This document shows, piece by piece, positions 33,956 to 43,979 of a stretch of 64,000 nt of DNA. The stretch is from positions 2,108,501-2,172,500 of the forward strand of contig WAID01000015.1 of the NCBI GenBank assembly GCA_016584495.1, given 5' to 3'. Source of the stretch: Celoporthe dispersa. Lineage: Eukaryota; Ascomycota; Sordariomycetes; Diaporthales; Cryphonectriaceae. Under the pieces are notes generated by a model. That model saw nothing but the letters and a program-made list of their open reading frames with translations, searched no databases and was not told where the DNA came from. Every line of letters begins with the position of its first letter. Within the stretch, counting starts at the first letter, position 1. Both the position numbers and the translations under genes were made by a program.

Positions 33956-35225
33956 ATGCATATCCAGTCGATTCCTATGTGTAAGCATATTTGCTGGGAG
34001 AGGGAGGGACGACGAGCCTCCTCACCCTCGTCTATCACCGTGTCTGTTTTCCTCATTCACTAATGATTGATGCCTTGTGTAGGGGTGGGCAGTAGTAATA
34101 ACTACGCCTACCTGGTCTCGGATGACAAGAGCAGAGATGCTGTCATCATTGACCCTGCCAACCCTCCCGAGTGAGTTATCTCAGCCCAAGGGGATATCGG
34201 ACCAGAGCAGCTGCTGACCGGCTGGCTGGCTAACGCCCATCGGGACAGGGTCGTTCCGGTCTTGAAGGAGGCCATCTCCAGCGGCAAGATCAACCTGACG
34301 GCCATCGTGAATACTCACCAGTAAGCCAGGACCCCCCGTTCCGCAGGGAAGCTCACCGGTTGACATCCCCTGCAGCCATTGGGACCACGCGGGCGGCAAC
34401 CAGAAGCTCGTGAGTCAAACCACACCCTCCAGGCACACTTGAAGTCGGCATATCTAAAGGCTCCCCCTCCCCCCTCCTCCCCGCCCAGAGAGCCGAGCTC
34501 AACCTGCCCGACCTGCCCATCATCGCCGGCAAAGACGCCGAGGGAGTGACCCAGACCCCCGCGGACGGCTCAGGCTTCCAGCTCGGGAGTATCGCCGTCA
34601 AGGGCCTGTACACCCCCTGCCACACGCAGGATAGCATCTGCTGGTTCATGGAGGACGGCGGCGACAGGGCCGTCTTCACCGGCGACACGCTGTTCCACGC
34701 AGGGTGCGGCAAGTTCTTCGAGGGAAGCGCAGAGGAGATGAACACGGCGCTGAACAAGACGCTCGCCGGGCTGCCGGACGATACCAAGGTGTTCCCTGGG
34801 CATGAGTACACAAGGAGCAATGTGAAGTTTGCCGTGTCAGTGCTGCAGAACGAGGCGATGAGTAGGCTGCAGAAGTTTGCCGAGGACAACCAGGAGACGC
34901 AGGGCAAGTTTACGATCGGGGATGAGAAGGTATGTGGAGATGGTTGTGTTATCGGGTGGGAACGAAAAAAAAGAAGAAAAAAAGTCTGTGTGTATGTGTA
35001 TCATGTGATGGCTGACAGGTTTCCCAACAGCAACACAACCCGTTCATGAGGACGAGCGTGAGTGATCAGCTTGCTGCCCCTCCCTCCCCCCCCCCGGCCT
35101 TCTCGCCACAGTGACAGCTGACTTTGACAATCCATTAGGACTCTGACATGCAGAAGGCCACTGGCAAGACCGATCCGGTGGACGTCATGCATGCGCTCCG
35201 AGAGATGAAGAACAACTTTAAGTGA
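33956..35225 (+). CDS. GLO2: Glyoxalase II (hydroxyacylglutathione hydrolase)
   Basis: A zinc metallo-beta-lactamase-fold hydrolase that splits S-D-lactoylglutathione into D-lactate and glutathione, the second step of methylglyoxal detoxification, in cytosol or mitochondria. Exons are 33956-33980, 34083-34170, 34249-34320, 34376-34409, 34489-34929, 35031-35057 and 35139-35225. All junctions are GT...AG with matching phases, giving 257 residues without correction, the normal length. MHIQSIPMWVGSSNNYAYLV is the canonical N terminus. THHHWDHAGGN (split by intron 3) carries the metal ligands. TPCHTQDS, FTGDTLFHAGCGKFFEG and VFPGHEYTRSNVKFA supply the other metal-binding His/Asp and the substrate-binding residues. 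HNPFMRT and the final helix with MREMK-like spacing (ALREMKNNF) match the C-terminal glutathione-binding domain. No mitochondrial presequence is evident. Confidence 0.95.
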
Positions 35226-35874
35226 GTAGAAATGACACTTGGGAGAGACCAGCTGTGCAGCCAGCCAGCCAGGGCTAAGCCGCGGCAGAGAGTCGAATGA
35301 TTCCAGGCTATGAGAAAGGCATCCAGCCCTGCGGTGGACTTCACAGAGCGAGCGCGCAACCAAAAATGAATGAAGCGAGTAGATCTTGTTGCTACTACTT
35401 TAAGATTCTGATGAAGAAGAAGAAGAAAAAAGTGATGGTATGTGATGTGATGTCTCCATGTCAAGAGCAGCCACCAGCCTCTGGGATGAGGAACAGGCGA
35501 CATCGACCGAGTGATGGAATGCTAGATGCTTTTTTTGCTCTTGCTTCACTGTCCACACTTGTCCGTCCTGGTGTAATATATACGGAAACGGCAAGCTCTA
35601 GCATATTTTGAAGCTTTTTTTTTGTTGAAGATTCGTTGTGAATCACCACATCATCTCATCCATCCATCCATCCATCCAATGCCTCCTGCGCAGGTATGGC
35701 GTAGTAACTGACTGACTTGATATCCTTTTTTTTCTTACCTTGGTCGCATGCGTGAAGAGACAGACCAGCATTCATTTCATTGCTGGTACATGCGTGGTCC
35801 ATCAGGAGGACATCTGGTCTCACTGGTGGAAGCCACTAGTTATGTACATCGCAAGTGTGGATGTTGATGGATGT

Positions 35875-35895
35875 GGTGTGTGTGTGTGTGTGTGT
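35875..35895. repeat. TG microsatellite
   Basis: Ten TG dinucleotides in non-coding DNA. Confidence 0.85.
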
Positions 35896-36004
35896 AAGAG
35901 AGGAAAAAAGGAGAATAAATTTTTGCGTGCAGAGATTTCAGGCGTGGTTGTGCTATTGAAATTTGCCGACCCGGCAACACCCTCTCTGTGCAAGCAGCAC
36001 TAAA

Positions 36005-36037
36005 TTACAGCGGCACTTAAGCGGGAACCCGCTGTAA
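36005..36037. promoter_or_regulatory. Inverted repeat upstream of EF-hand gene
   Basis: TTACAGCGG (36005-36013) and CCGCTGTAA (36029-36037) are perfect reverse complements around a 15-base loop. The inner AGCGGG/CCCGCT (36020-36025, 36028-36033) gives an alternative, tighter pairing. It lies 120 bases upstream of the start codon, so it could be a binding site for a dimeric regulator or a leader hairpin; which one is not known. Confidence 0.45.
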
Positions 36038-36156
36038 GCCAACCCACCCAACACCCCATCAACCCAACCCAACTCAGACGCTAGGGGTCCACCCTTTGAC
36101 ATCACCGGTTCACGCAACCCCGCGACTTGAGGGCGCGCGGTCTTGCCTCACTCACG

Positions 36157-36999
36157 ATGGTAAGTTTTACTTACAGAGCACCGCTACCCCCTTAATCAAT
36201 CCCCTTCCGTGGAAATGGCGTCCTGCTGCCCTCCTCCATCTCATCCTGACACATGTGACAGCCACCACGACGCAGGGCCGGGGGAGCAGCCGAGGCGGGC
36301 GCATCATCATCGGGCGCGAGGGGCGGTGGTGCGCGGCAGTCCAGGCTCGCCAAGGAGCACGACATCACCGCGCAGGAGGAGGCCGAGATCAAGGAGGCCT
36401 TTGCGCTGTTCTCAGAGCCAAGCCAGGGCGAGAAGGAGGGGCTCATACCTATCGGTGACGTGAGGAGGGCCATGATGTACGTCCTTCTCCTCCTCCGCCT
36501 TGGCCCTTGACCCGTTTGGTTTTCTTCCTGCGAAAGCGCCTCCACAGGCAGCGATGGGGACCACGAGCAGCTGAACAAGGACATCTTGTCTCCAACCCGA
36601 ACCAGAGCCCTCGACATCCCGCCCAAGGACAAGCACGAGCTCGCCGAGTTCACCTCGATCCTCGACCCCGAAGACGAAGGCTACGCCGACTACCCCTCCT
36701 TCGTAGCCGTCTGCGCCCTCAAGCTCCACGCGCGCGACCACGGCGCCGGCGCCCATAGCCGTGAGGGTCGACGAGGCCTTTGGCCTGTTCACGGGCACCG
36801 ACGAGGACGGGGCGCCGCTGAGTGCTGCCATCACTCTGGCGCACCTGCGGCGGGTCGCGGCGCTGCTGAAGGAGGAGGACGCGGATGATGACTTGCTGAG
36901 GGATATGATACTCGAGGCGAACGGGGGCTCGGGGGTGGGGAGGGGGTGAGGAAGGGTGAGTTTGAGAATGTCATGAAGAGGGCGGGCGTTTGGAGGTGA
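36157..36999 (+). CDS. EF-hand calmodulin/centrin-like protein (two frame breaks)
   Basis: A calmodulin-superfamily protein. Exon 1 is only the ATG (36157-36159); exon 2 is 36262-36476 and exon 3 starts at 36606. The unusual ATG-only first exon is supported by GTAAGT and CAG borders and gives MPPRRRAGGAAEAG as N terminus. The helix QEEAEIKEAFALF is diagnostic of calmodulin-like proteins. Further blocks are LAEFTSILDPEDEGYADY (second EF-hand), VDEAFGLFTGTDEDGAPLS (third, with partial loop D-x-D-x-x) and LLRDMILEANGG. Loops are degenerate, so calcium binding may be weak or lost. One extra G at 36765-36767 and one missing G at 36942-36946 break the frame. Correcting both gives exactly 204 codons ending at VMKRAGVW-Arg-stop (36997-36999). 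Without correction the protein would stop early. Confidence 0.78.
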
Positions 37000-37352
37000 T
37001 GAGCGAGGGCAAGGGAGGGAGGGGAGGAGCGCATGCGAAGGGGCAACGCGTATGGCCACGAGACCCAGTCGAGGATGGCCGGGCGGCCTGCCGATGTGGA
37101 TGATCGAGCATCGGTTCTGCAAGGTGCGCTTGGGACAAATTTCAGCCTCAGCTGGGGATGATGGCCCGGAGGAGAAGGAGCAGTCTCACCAGGAGGTGTG
37201 CCTGCCCACTCAGCGCAGTGGTCCCAGGGCAGGAGAAGGCACAAATCCCATTTTCGAGGTATGTAGTGTTCCAATACAAGACATGGCAGCATATTACATT
37301 ACATTATCTCAACTATAGACCAAGTATGAGCAGTAAGTATTAATACAAGATC
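37000..37352. other. Convergent 3' spacer
   Basis: Short space between the ends of the EF-hand gene (+) and the FAD oxidoreductase (-). No coding signal. Confidence 0.5.
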
Positions 37353-39543
37353 TCACAACACCCTGGAGATCTTGAAGCCGCCGGGGACGCGCTTCTGGAA
37401 GAATCCCTCAGGGTCATAGGCCGTCGCCACGCTGCTAATCAGATCGATATTGTCCTGCCCGTAGCCACCCAGGGGATTCTGGGCCGGGCCGGCATAGTTC
37501 AGGTACGTCCAGTCGATGCCGGCATCCAGCGACGCGGCGAAGGAACTCAGCTCGGCCGACAGGACCGCCAGGTACTGGTTGGCGATGGCTTCCTGCTCGA
37601 CGGTGTCGACGAGGCAGTGGAGCATCCAGAGGATGGCATTGTCCGTCAGCTTCTCGTCGAGACCCAGGACGTTGTCGGTGTTGACATAGGCTGCCCAGGT
37701 CGGCAGCGACTGCCAGATCATCCTCGCCATGAAGGCGTCCGCCGGCATGTGGTCCTGCAGCGCGGTGACGTACTCGTCGTACAGCTCGACGGCCTTGGTG
37801 AGCACGCGCTCGTCAGCCTTGAAGGTCTGGGTGAACCATGTGACGCTGAGGCGGCAGGAAAGGAAAAAAGAAGGACAATTGCTGGTTAGCCGGTGACCTG
37901 ATAGTATGTACTTGGGAGCTGATGCTGATCATTGTCTCACCGCAGATCGCCGGCATTCTCGCCAGCTGCCAGGTAGTCCACATAATTGTACAGCGCATAC
38001 GAGGTGGCCGTGGCGTTGATCTCGCGAAACTCGGTGAAGGCGCTCGAGTTGGCGTTGCCCTGCACATTGGTCAGGGCCGAGATGATAATCCAGTCCTCGG
38101 TGGGCGCCAGGGTTGTGTTATGCTCGTAGATTATGATGGCCGAGTCGTCGATGGCGACCGAACGGGGCAGCTGAGCGTAGTTGGCCGTGGCGGCGACAAC
38201 GGCCTCAGACGTCTCCCCTGGTCGAGATGACGGATCCGCCCCAGATCTCGTGGGCGGGAAAGGCATTCATGTCGTAGCGCGTGACGATGCCAAAGTTGGA
38301 GGATCCGCCCTTGAGGGCCTTGAACAGGTCTGGGTGGGTCTGGTTGTTCACCTCGATGATGCTCCCATTGGCGAGGACCATCTCGTAGTTGACGACGTTG
38401 TCGCAGCCGAACCCATAGCGCTGGGCGTTGTAGTTGTTGCCACTGTGTGAGTGTGAGTAAAAGAAGGAGGGCTTGTTGTTTCCTCGCAGGGACGTGATAC
38501 AAGCTGACGCATGACGAGGAAGAAAGTATTGCTAGCTAGAACCAGGAGAAGACCAAGAAACCAGGGGGGCCCATGTGTTGTGCCTAAGTAGGAATCCCTC
38601 GACAGGACCGCTAAGGAGGAGGACGAGGACGAGGAGGTGGGGGGGGCGGAGAAGGCGGAAGAAGGAGCTCTGGAGACATATCTACTGACCCTCCGAGCAG
38701 GAAACCACCCACGCCGACACCACCATCCCGGCCTCCATAGACAATCACATTGTGCTTTATGAGATCGGCGGCCACATCGACCCATTTCTCACCTGGGACC
38801 ACAGAGGCCAACCCCGTCGTCGCGTTATACCAGGACGTGTTGAAGTTGCCAAGGTCGATGGTCACACCGTTGTCGACGTTGTTGATGCCGGGCCAGGTGC
38901 TGTGCCCGCCTCCTCGCACGGCAATGTGCCAGTCCCCTGCGCCGCCGCCAGCGCTGTTGAGGGCTGTGAGGGCGGTCGATATCTCGGAAGCTGAGTAATT
39001 ACAGAGTTTCTTCAGGTCAGCAATGCTCTGGTGCTGGTACCGAGAGGGACAGGGACGGGGGCAGGCTCCAGCAGTTTCAAAGCAACCTCCTCCGTTCAGC
39101 CACAAGGCAAGGCAGGGTCCGGGACTGGGGTTAAATTCCCTCACTGCGTGTGGTCAGTACAATGTGGTACATGTGATTTGCCCTGGCCCAGGCCTCCTCC
39201 CCTCGGACTCGCTCCTCTGGGCTTGCACAGCATGTAACATGATGACAATCACTCACCCAGAGTCAGGCTGGAAGATGCACCAGGGCCGGAGCTGCGCTGA
39301 GACGGACCAGTAGCTCGAGATCCGCTCGCTGTACAGAGAGTCTGTGGGATACAAGAGTCGCCCGCCCAGGCCAGCAGAGACGAGAGCATCACAAGGGATC
39401 GAGCCGGTCTGCAGGGCAGTCGAGTTGGACACGACATGAGTCAACAGGCCCGTGGTGGTGGCCGCCGCCTGTCCTCCCAGGAGCGGGAGAGCCACGGAGA
39501 GGCCCTGGATCAGCATCGTATTGATAGTGATCGTGCGCGGCAT
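37353..39543 (-). CDS. Secreted FAD-linked oxidoreductase, BBE type (two frame breaks)
   Basis: A flavoprotein of the FAD_binding_4/berberine-bridge-enzyme family, which oxidises alcohols, sugars or secondary-metabolite intermediates with O2. Exons on the minus strand are 39543-39258, 38990-38690, 38442-37941 and 37845-37353. Residues 1 to about 27 form a signal peptide ([18 protein letters not shown]), so it is probably secreted. [18 protein letters not shown] starts the FAD domain. [11 protein letters not shown] holds the His expected to link FAD covalently. [18 protein letters not shown] lacks the Cys that makes bicovalent enzymes. [17 protein letters not shown] and [16 protein letters not shown] are typical PP-loop blocks. 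The C terminus [11 protein letters not shown] then YDPEGFF matches the BBE tail. One surplus base at the first splice donor (CCC 39256-39258) and one in C4 38215-38218 must be dropped for a continuous frame of 527 codons. It shares its upstream region with the Pth11-like gene. Confidence 0.86.
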
Positions 39544-40971
39544 GATGGGCGGGTTTTGGTGGCTTGTCTCAAGGGCTGCTACAATATATTGGATGCAGCT
39601 GAAAAAGGAACCGAATCGGGTCTACAGATCGACTCACCGGTGCATGGTGGCATTGCAGATCGACACTTCATTTTATATTTGTGCATGTCTAGAATGAACC
39701 TTGGAACGCCCTCCCGGCTCTCGTTCGGCGCCGACCTCCTGCTAATAGTATGTATGTAGTATAAAGAAGGAGGAGGAGGAGAAGCGAATCTACATAGTAC
39801 CATAGTACGTCGCTTCCTACATAGTGCGTACTGCGACATGGTCCCTGGCCCGGGGAATACGGGGAGAGGCGTGGCTTGTACAAGGCATCTGGCACCGGGC
39901 CAATGGCTTTCCTCAATGTGTTCTAGTTGAGGTATAGCTCCGATAGACCAACATGCATAGTATGTAGGCGCTCCTTTTGAGTGCATTGCATGAGCCGGCG
40001 GGGATCCCGACTCGCTCCAACTTGCTAAGGGTTGCATCCTTCGGGCCTTTTCCCAAATAAAATCATCATCATCACCCGTGAAAATAAAGGGTTGACTCTG
40101 GGATCTTCACCTTCGTCTTGGCCTTGCACAGCAGAGAATGATTCTACGAGAGGAGACTAAAGTGGGCTGGGTGTCTCGACATGTTACGATGAGTACTGTA
40201 CAGTAATAATCGAGGGCTCTTGGCCGGGAGGCTGCAATTGTCCCTGGCGTATTGTCTTCTTTAGCTGTGGGTCTGCCTACCCCAGAAGCTCACGCATGTA
40301 ACATGACATGGCTAAGAAGTGGAACACTGAACAAAGTTTACTACGTAGTACTTTTTATATTGTATCGATCATAGTCGCGGCCCACATATCGACTTTGATG
40401 TGAGGCGATTCGTGGAAAGCACACCTATGCCTTGTCTTCAGCTGAGATGACGCCAGCCTCTCTCTACGTACCTACCTATGGGTGTGATATGACCCTGATC
40501 TGACCTGGCCACTTCACTCTCAGGCCGTTCCGCAAGCCCATACGCTGGCGCCTGCTTCCTTTTCCTCTTGACTTACTTCGCCTGCAGTAGATGTATCATC
40601 CCATGACGCTGCCCAGGGGGTCGACTCCAAACGGGAAGGGTGTGCTGTTGTCAAGCAGGGACGCGGGTGGACTCGAGCGCATTCGAGTTCGGTTCGGATT
40701 TCTGCTAGGAATGGCTTCCTTGTCTCGGCCGTCCTCCCCCCGCCAGGACGTGGCCCAGCACGCAATGAAATGAAAGATCTGCCCAGGGGGTTCTTCAATA
40801 AGGTTTGCGTGTGGTGTGCTGAAGAGATGCCCTCGGACCCGAGTAACAAGAGAAAGAGAAAAAGAAAAATGCCCACCCCCAAGATATAATAACATGATCG
40901 ACGATCCATGAGACCCCATCGACAGAAAACTTAAATTAAATTTTTTGGGGGCCTTATCACGGTCTTTGGCC
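39544..40971. promoter_or_regulatory. Divergent promoter region, FAD oxidoreductase / Pth11-like
   Basis: 1.4 kb between two divergent start codons with no supported gene. It holds GTAC-rich palindromic DNA (39791-39810, inside a 7-bp GAAGCGA/TCGCTTC inverted repeat at 39781-39816) and the ACTACGTAGT palindrome at 40340-40349. Co-regulation of the two genes is possible but only inferred from arrangement. Confidence 0.45.
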
Positions 40972-42782
40972 ATGGCTTTGTTGTCAGAACGAGTGGTGAC
41001 TGCGGCTCCACCCCCTTCTGGCTGTAAGTATTTACAAATCCCCTCTGGTATCTCGTTTACAACCTATCAATCTGATATAGATGGATTGTCTTCAAGAATG
41101 ACATATTTCGTTAGGACTGACGGCTCACAGATACGGTCGACCTGCAGCACCCTCGGACTCAGTATATCAAGATCTCATGGGTCGTACAGATCCTGGGCCT
41201 TGCTATCGCCTTCTTCTTTCTCGTACAGCGGCTGTATGTCAAGATCCATGTGCGGCGGAGGTTTGGTTGGGATGACGGTGAGTGTGCTGCTTGCTCTGAC
41301 GAGGCCGGGGCTGGAGCTGATTGATTATTAACTGTGGCAGCGATGCTACTTATCGGGTGGGTATGTCTCGCCCTGGCGCACAATCCCATTCGACCGAGTT
41401 GATGCAAAGACTCACCGTGGTTTCGTACAGGGCACATCCGTTGCCACCCAGGTTATCATCTTGAGTAAGACCAGGCGCTCCAGGTAGCGGTTGCATTGCT
41501 GACTGATGATTGTCTTTCTCGTAGGGTCGATAGCTAGAGGTTGGATGGTGTGTTCATCCTGCACCGAGAATGTTCCCACCTACACTCAGCTGGATAAGCC
41601 CACTAACAGCCTGAACCGTACAGGGCATTCATGCCTGGGAGATGCCTTTGGAGTCGTTCTTGAAGTTTACCTTTGTCAGTCACGTTGAGCATCCATCTCT
41701 TCTATGAGTCGCTCGCTGACTTCGACTCCCCAGTGGAACGGCTACGTCAACCTTCTCATATACTGCTGGACACCATGGACATGCAAGACGGTAATCTTGA
41801 TGTTCTACCTGGACATCAACAGCGTGTCCCAACGCTTCCGAGTCGCCGTCTACATCACCATGTTCATTGTCTTTGGGACCTTTGTCAGCATCTTCTTTAG
41901 CTCCATGTTCGCCTGCAATCCGATCCAGAGGGCATACGATTCAAGCATTACCGGGACATGTTACAACCGTCCTGCGCAATATAACGCCTATGCTATTCTC
42001 GGCGTGATCACGGACCTCATGATCATCTTCCTACCGGTCCCTATGGTCGTCGGGCTGCATACTTCGGTCAGGAAAAAAATTGGGCTGTTGGCATTCTTTC
42101 TAGTAGGCTCGCTGTATGTTGATACTACCCTTCCTCACCCCCCTCAACCCTCTCCCCACCTACAACCCTATGTGACCTCTATGGTTGACGTATTGCCTTC
42201 AGGACGTGCATTACATCACTCGTCCGGCTTATCATACTCATTAGAGATCTTGATGAGGCGGATATCACATGGAATGGCATTTATATCAACCTGTGGATGT
42301 GAGTAATATTCCCCATAAAACGTTGACAGGTTTGATCACCACGACCTTCAGCAAACTGAACTCTGGAAACCCATGAGCGCAGCTCCATCGAGGCGAACCT
42401 GCTCATCATCTGCTCATGCCTATCGACTCTCCGGCTCTTCTTCCACACCATCACCCCGGGTCTCTTCTCGTCCCATAGCACCACCACCAACGCCCAGAGC
42501 GGGCCCTCGGATGTCCAGCTGCAGACGATCGGCGGGAGCGGGGGCAAGATGAGACGGAAGCGCTCCGAGTACAGCAAATTCGGCGAGCCCAGTGAGGGCT
42601 CGATCTTTGGCACGGCGACGGCCTTCAATGTGACGATAGAGGGGGGCGGCGGACATCATGATGAGGGCCGCAAGGGCGGCGTGGGAGTGTCTCCGGGCTG
42701 GCCCGAGGACAGCTCGAGCGAGACGGCCATCGTGCAGATGATGACGACGGAGGTCAGCTTCTCGAAGGCGAGCCGTGAGTAA
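40972..42782 (+). CDS. Pth11-like seven-transmembrane (fungal rhodopsin-domain) protein
   Basis: An integral membrane protein of the fungal rhodopsin-domain (SAT4/Pth11-like) family; some members are GPCR-like sensors needed for host or surface sensing. Exons are 40972-41023, 41131-41277, 41341-41360, 41431-41464, 41525-41547, 41624-41674, 41734-42113, 42203-42298 and 42383-42782. All are in phase, giving 400 residues without correction. The first helix (ISWVVQILGLAIAFFFLVQR) is followed by the family hallmark FGWDDAMLLIGW. Later blocks are HAWEMPLESFLKFTFWNGY, KTVILMFYLDINS, FACNPIQRAYD and GTCYNRPAQYN (paired Cys), ITDLMIIFLPVPMV and SLVRLIILIRDLDEADITW. About seven helices are predicted, then a 110-residue Gly/Ser/Glu-rich cytosolic tail. 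There is no N-terminal CFEM domain, so it belongs to the CFEM-less group. Ligand and G-protein coupling cannot be inferred. Confidence 0.9.
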
Positions 42783-43488
42783 AGAAGTAAGTAGTAATAG
42801 TGTTCGATTTTTGTATGACGGGCTGTCCTTCTTATGATTTTTACACGAGCTATGATATGATCTAATTGTATATTGTGCTGGGCCCAAAAAAAAAAAGGGG
42901 GGGGAGGGAGGGAGGGCGCAGAGAAAAAGAAAAGGAGGGAGGGGAAAGAAAAAAAAGAACCTCGAGAGGGTTCCTGCAGGCAAAGAAGAAAGTTAATTTG
43001 GGCTGTGGCATTCGCCGTCACATTTCGCAGATTGCCAAAAGCTTCGTCACAATCAACTCACTGAACGGCTTCTTCGCACCGGCCGCTCTTGCTCAGATGC
43101 ACTGAAGTCCTACCAGGGAGGAAAGGGGAGGGGACTACCACTCATTGCACCTTCCTGGACGGCCTCTTGCTGTTTTGCAGTGTTCTCTGGGTAGTAGCGA
43201 CTGGGCAAGAGCAGCGTTCTCCACTAGCCCGCTGGGGCTCTGCAGGGAGGTGGGGCTTGACGGGTTCGTCACCACCTGGACCTGAGAGCTCCCGCCACGG
43301 CACCGGCTGCTGAAGAGACGTCAACCTCAACGACTCCTCGTGCGCAGACAAAACCAAAGCAACAGCAGTAAATACCGAACCAGTGGTGTCCGGCCCCTCC
43401 TCGGCAAGCTCCTGGATCCATTCTTCGTCCTCGACATACTCTAGATCGTGCGCAATTAGAGCCCAACACCCAGCTCGAAGCTTTCGGG
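42783..43488. other. Intergenic between Pth11-like and Dabb genes
   Basis: A10-G8-type homopolymer junction near 42887-42904 and purine-rich DNA to 42960; no gene seen. Confidence 0.5.
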
Positions 43489-43979
43489 ATGACTGTCGTC
43501 CACATTGTCCTCCTCCGCTTCAAGGAGGATGCAGGCGCCGACCAGGTCAAGATGGTGAGTTGCGCGCGCGATGCACCGACGGTTTACCAACAGCACACAA
43601 CAGCTCTGCCGAGATGCTGACAGCTGCCATGAACACAGGCCATCGCCGACTTGTTGGACCTGAAGGTGAAGTGCGTCCGCGCCGACACCAAGCAGCCATA
43701 CATGCAGGTGACGAGCGGCGGCAAGGACAACTCGGTCGAGGGGCTGTCGGTAAGTCTTGTGCCTGGTTTTCTCCTCTTCCGCCCATGGCTGTAGCAGAGC
43801 GGCAAGCTGACAGTCGCGTGAAGCAAGGCTTCCAGTATGCCTTTGTGATGGAGTTTGAGAGCACTGCGGATCGCGACTACTACGCCAAGTCGGACCCTGC
43901 CCACCAAGCTTATATCAAGACCTATATGCCCATCTTTGAGAAAGCCATTGCCTTTGACTATTCCAAAATGGAGTTCTAG
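43489..43979 (+). CDS. Dabb (stress-responsive alpha/beta barrel) protein
   Basis: A small dimeric ferredoxin-like alpha/beta-barrel protein of the Dabb family (PF07876), members of which range from stress-responsive proteins to polyketide cyclases. Exons are 43489-43554, 43639-43749 and 43824-43979, in phase, giving 110 residues. MTVVHIVLLRFKEDAGADQV is the typical first strand and helix with the conserved His. GGKDNSVEGLSQGFQYAFVM and FESTADRDYYAKSDPAHQAY are the central strand and the family's DRDYY...DPAHQ block. The start is the first ATG in frame. It is an isolated gene, so a stress or general metabolic role is more likely than a biosynthetic one, but this is inference. Confidence 0.88.

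Larger units (their letters stand above)
35226..36156. other. Intergenic between glyoxalase II and EF-hand gene
   Basis: No gene. It holds a TCCA tetranucleotide tract (35656-35678), a TG tract (35875-35895), a hairpin-forming inverted repeat (36005-36037) and then an A/C-rich CCAACCC-like stretch just before the EF-hand start, as expected for a fungal core promoter. Confidence 0.55.

Noticed and set aside
37353..43979. Secondary-metabolite gene cluster
   Set aside because: An oxidoreductase, a Pth11-like protein and a Dabb protein are adjacent, but there is no polyketide synthase, peptide synthetase, terpene cyclase or pathway regulator.
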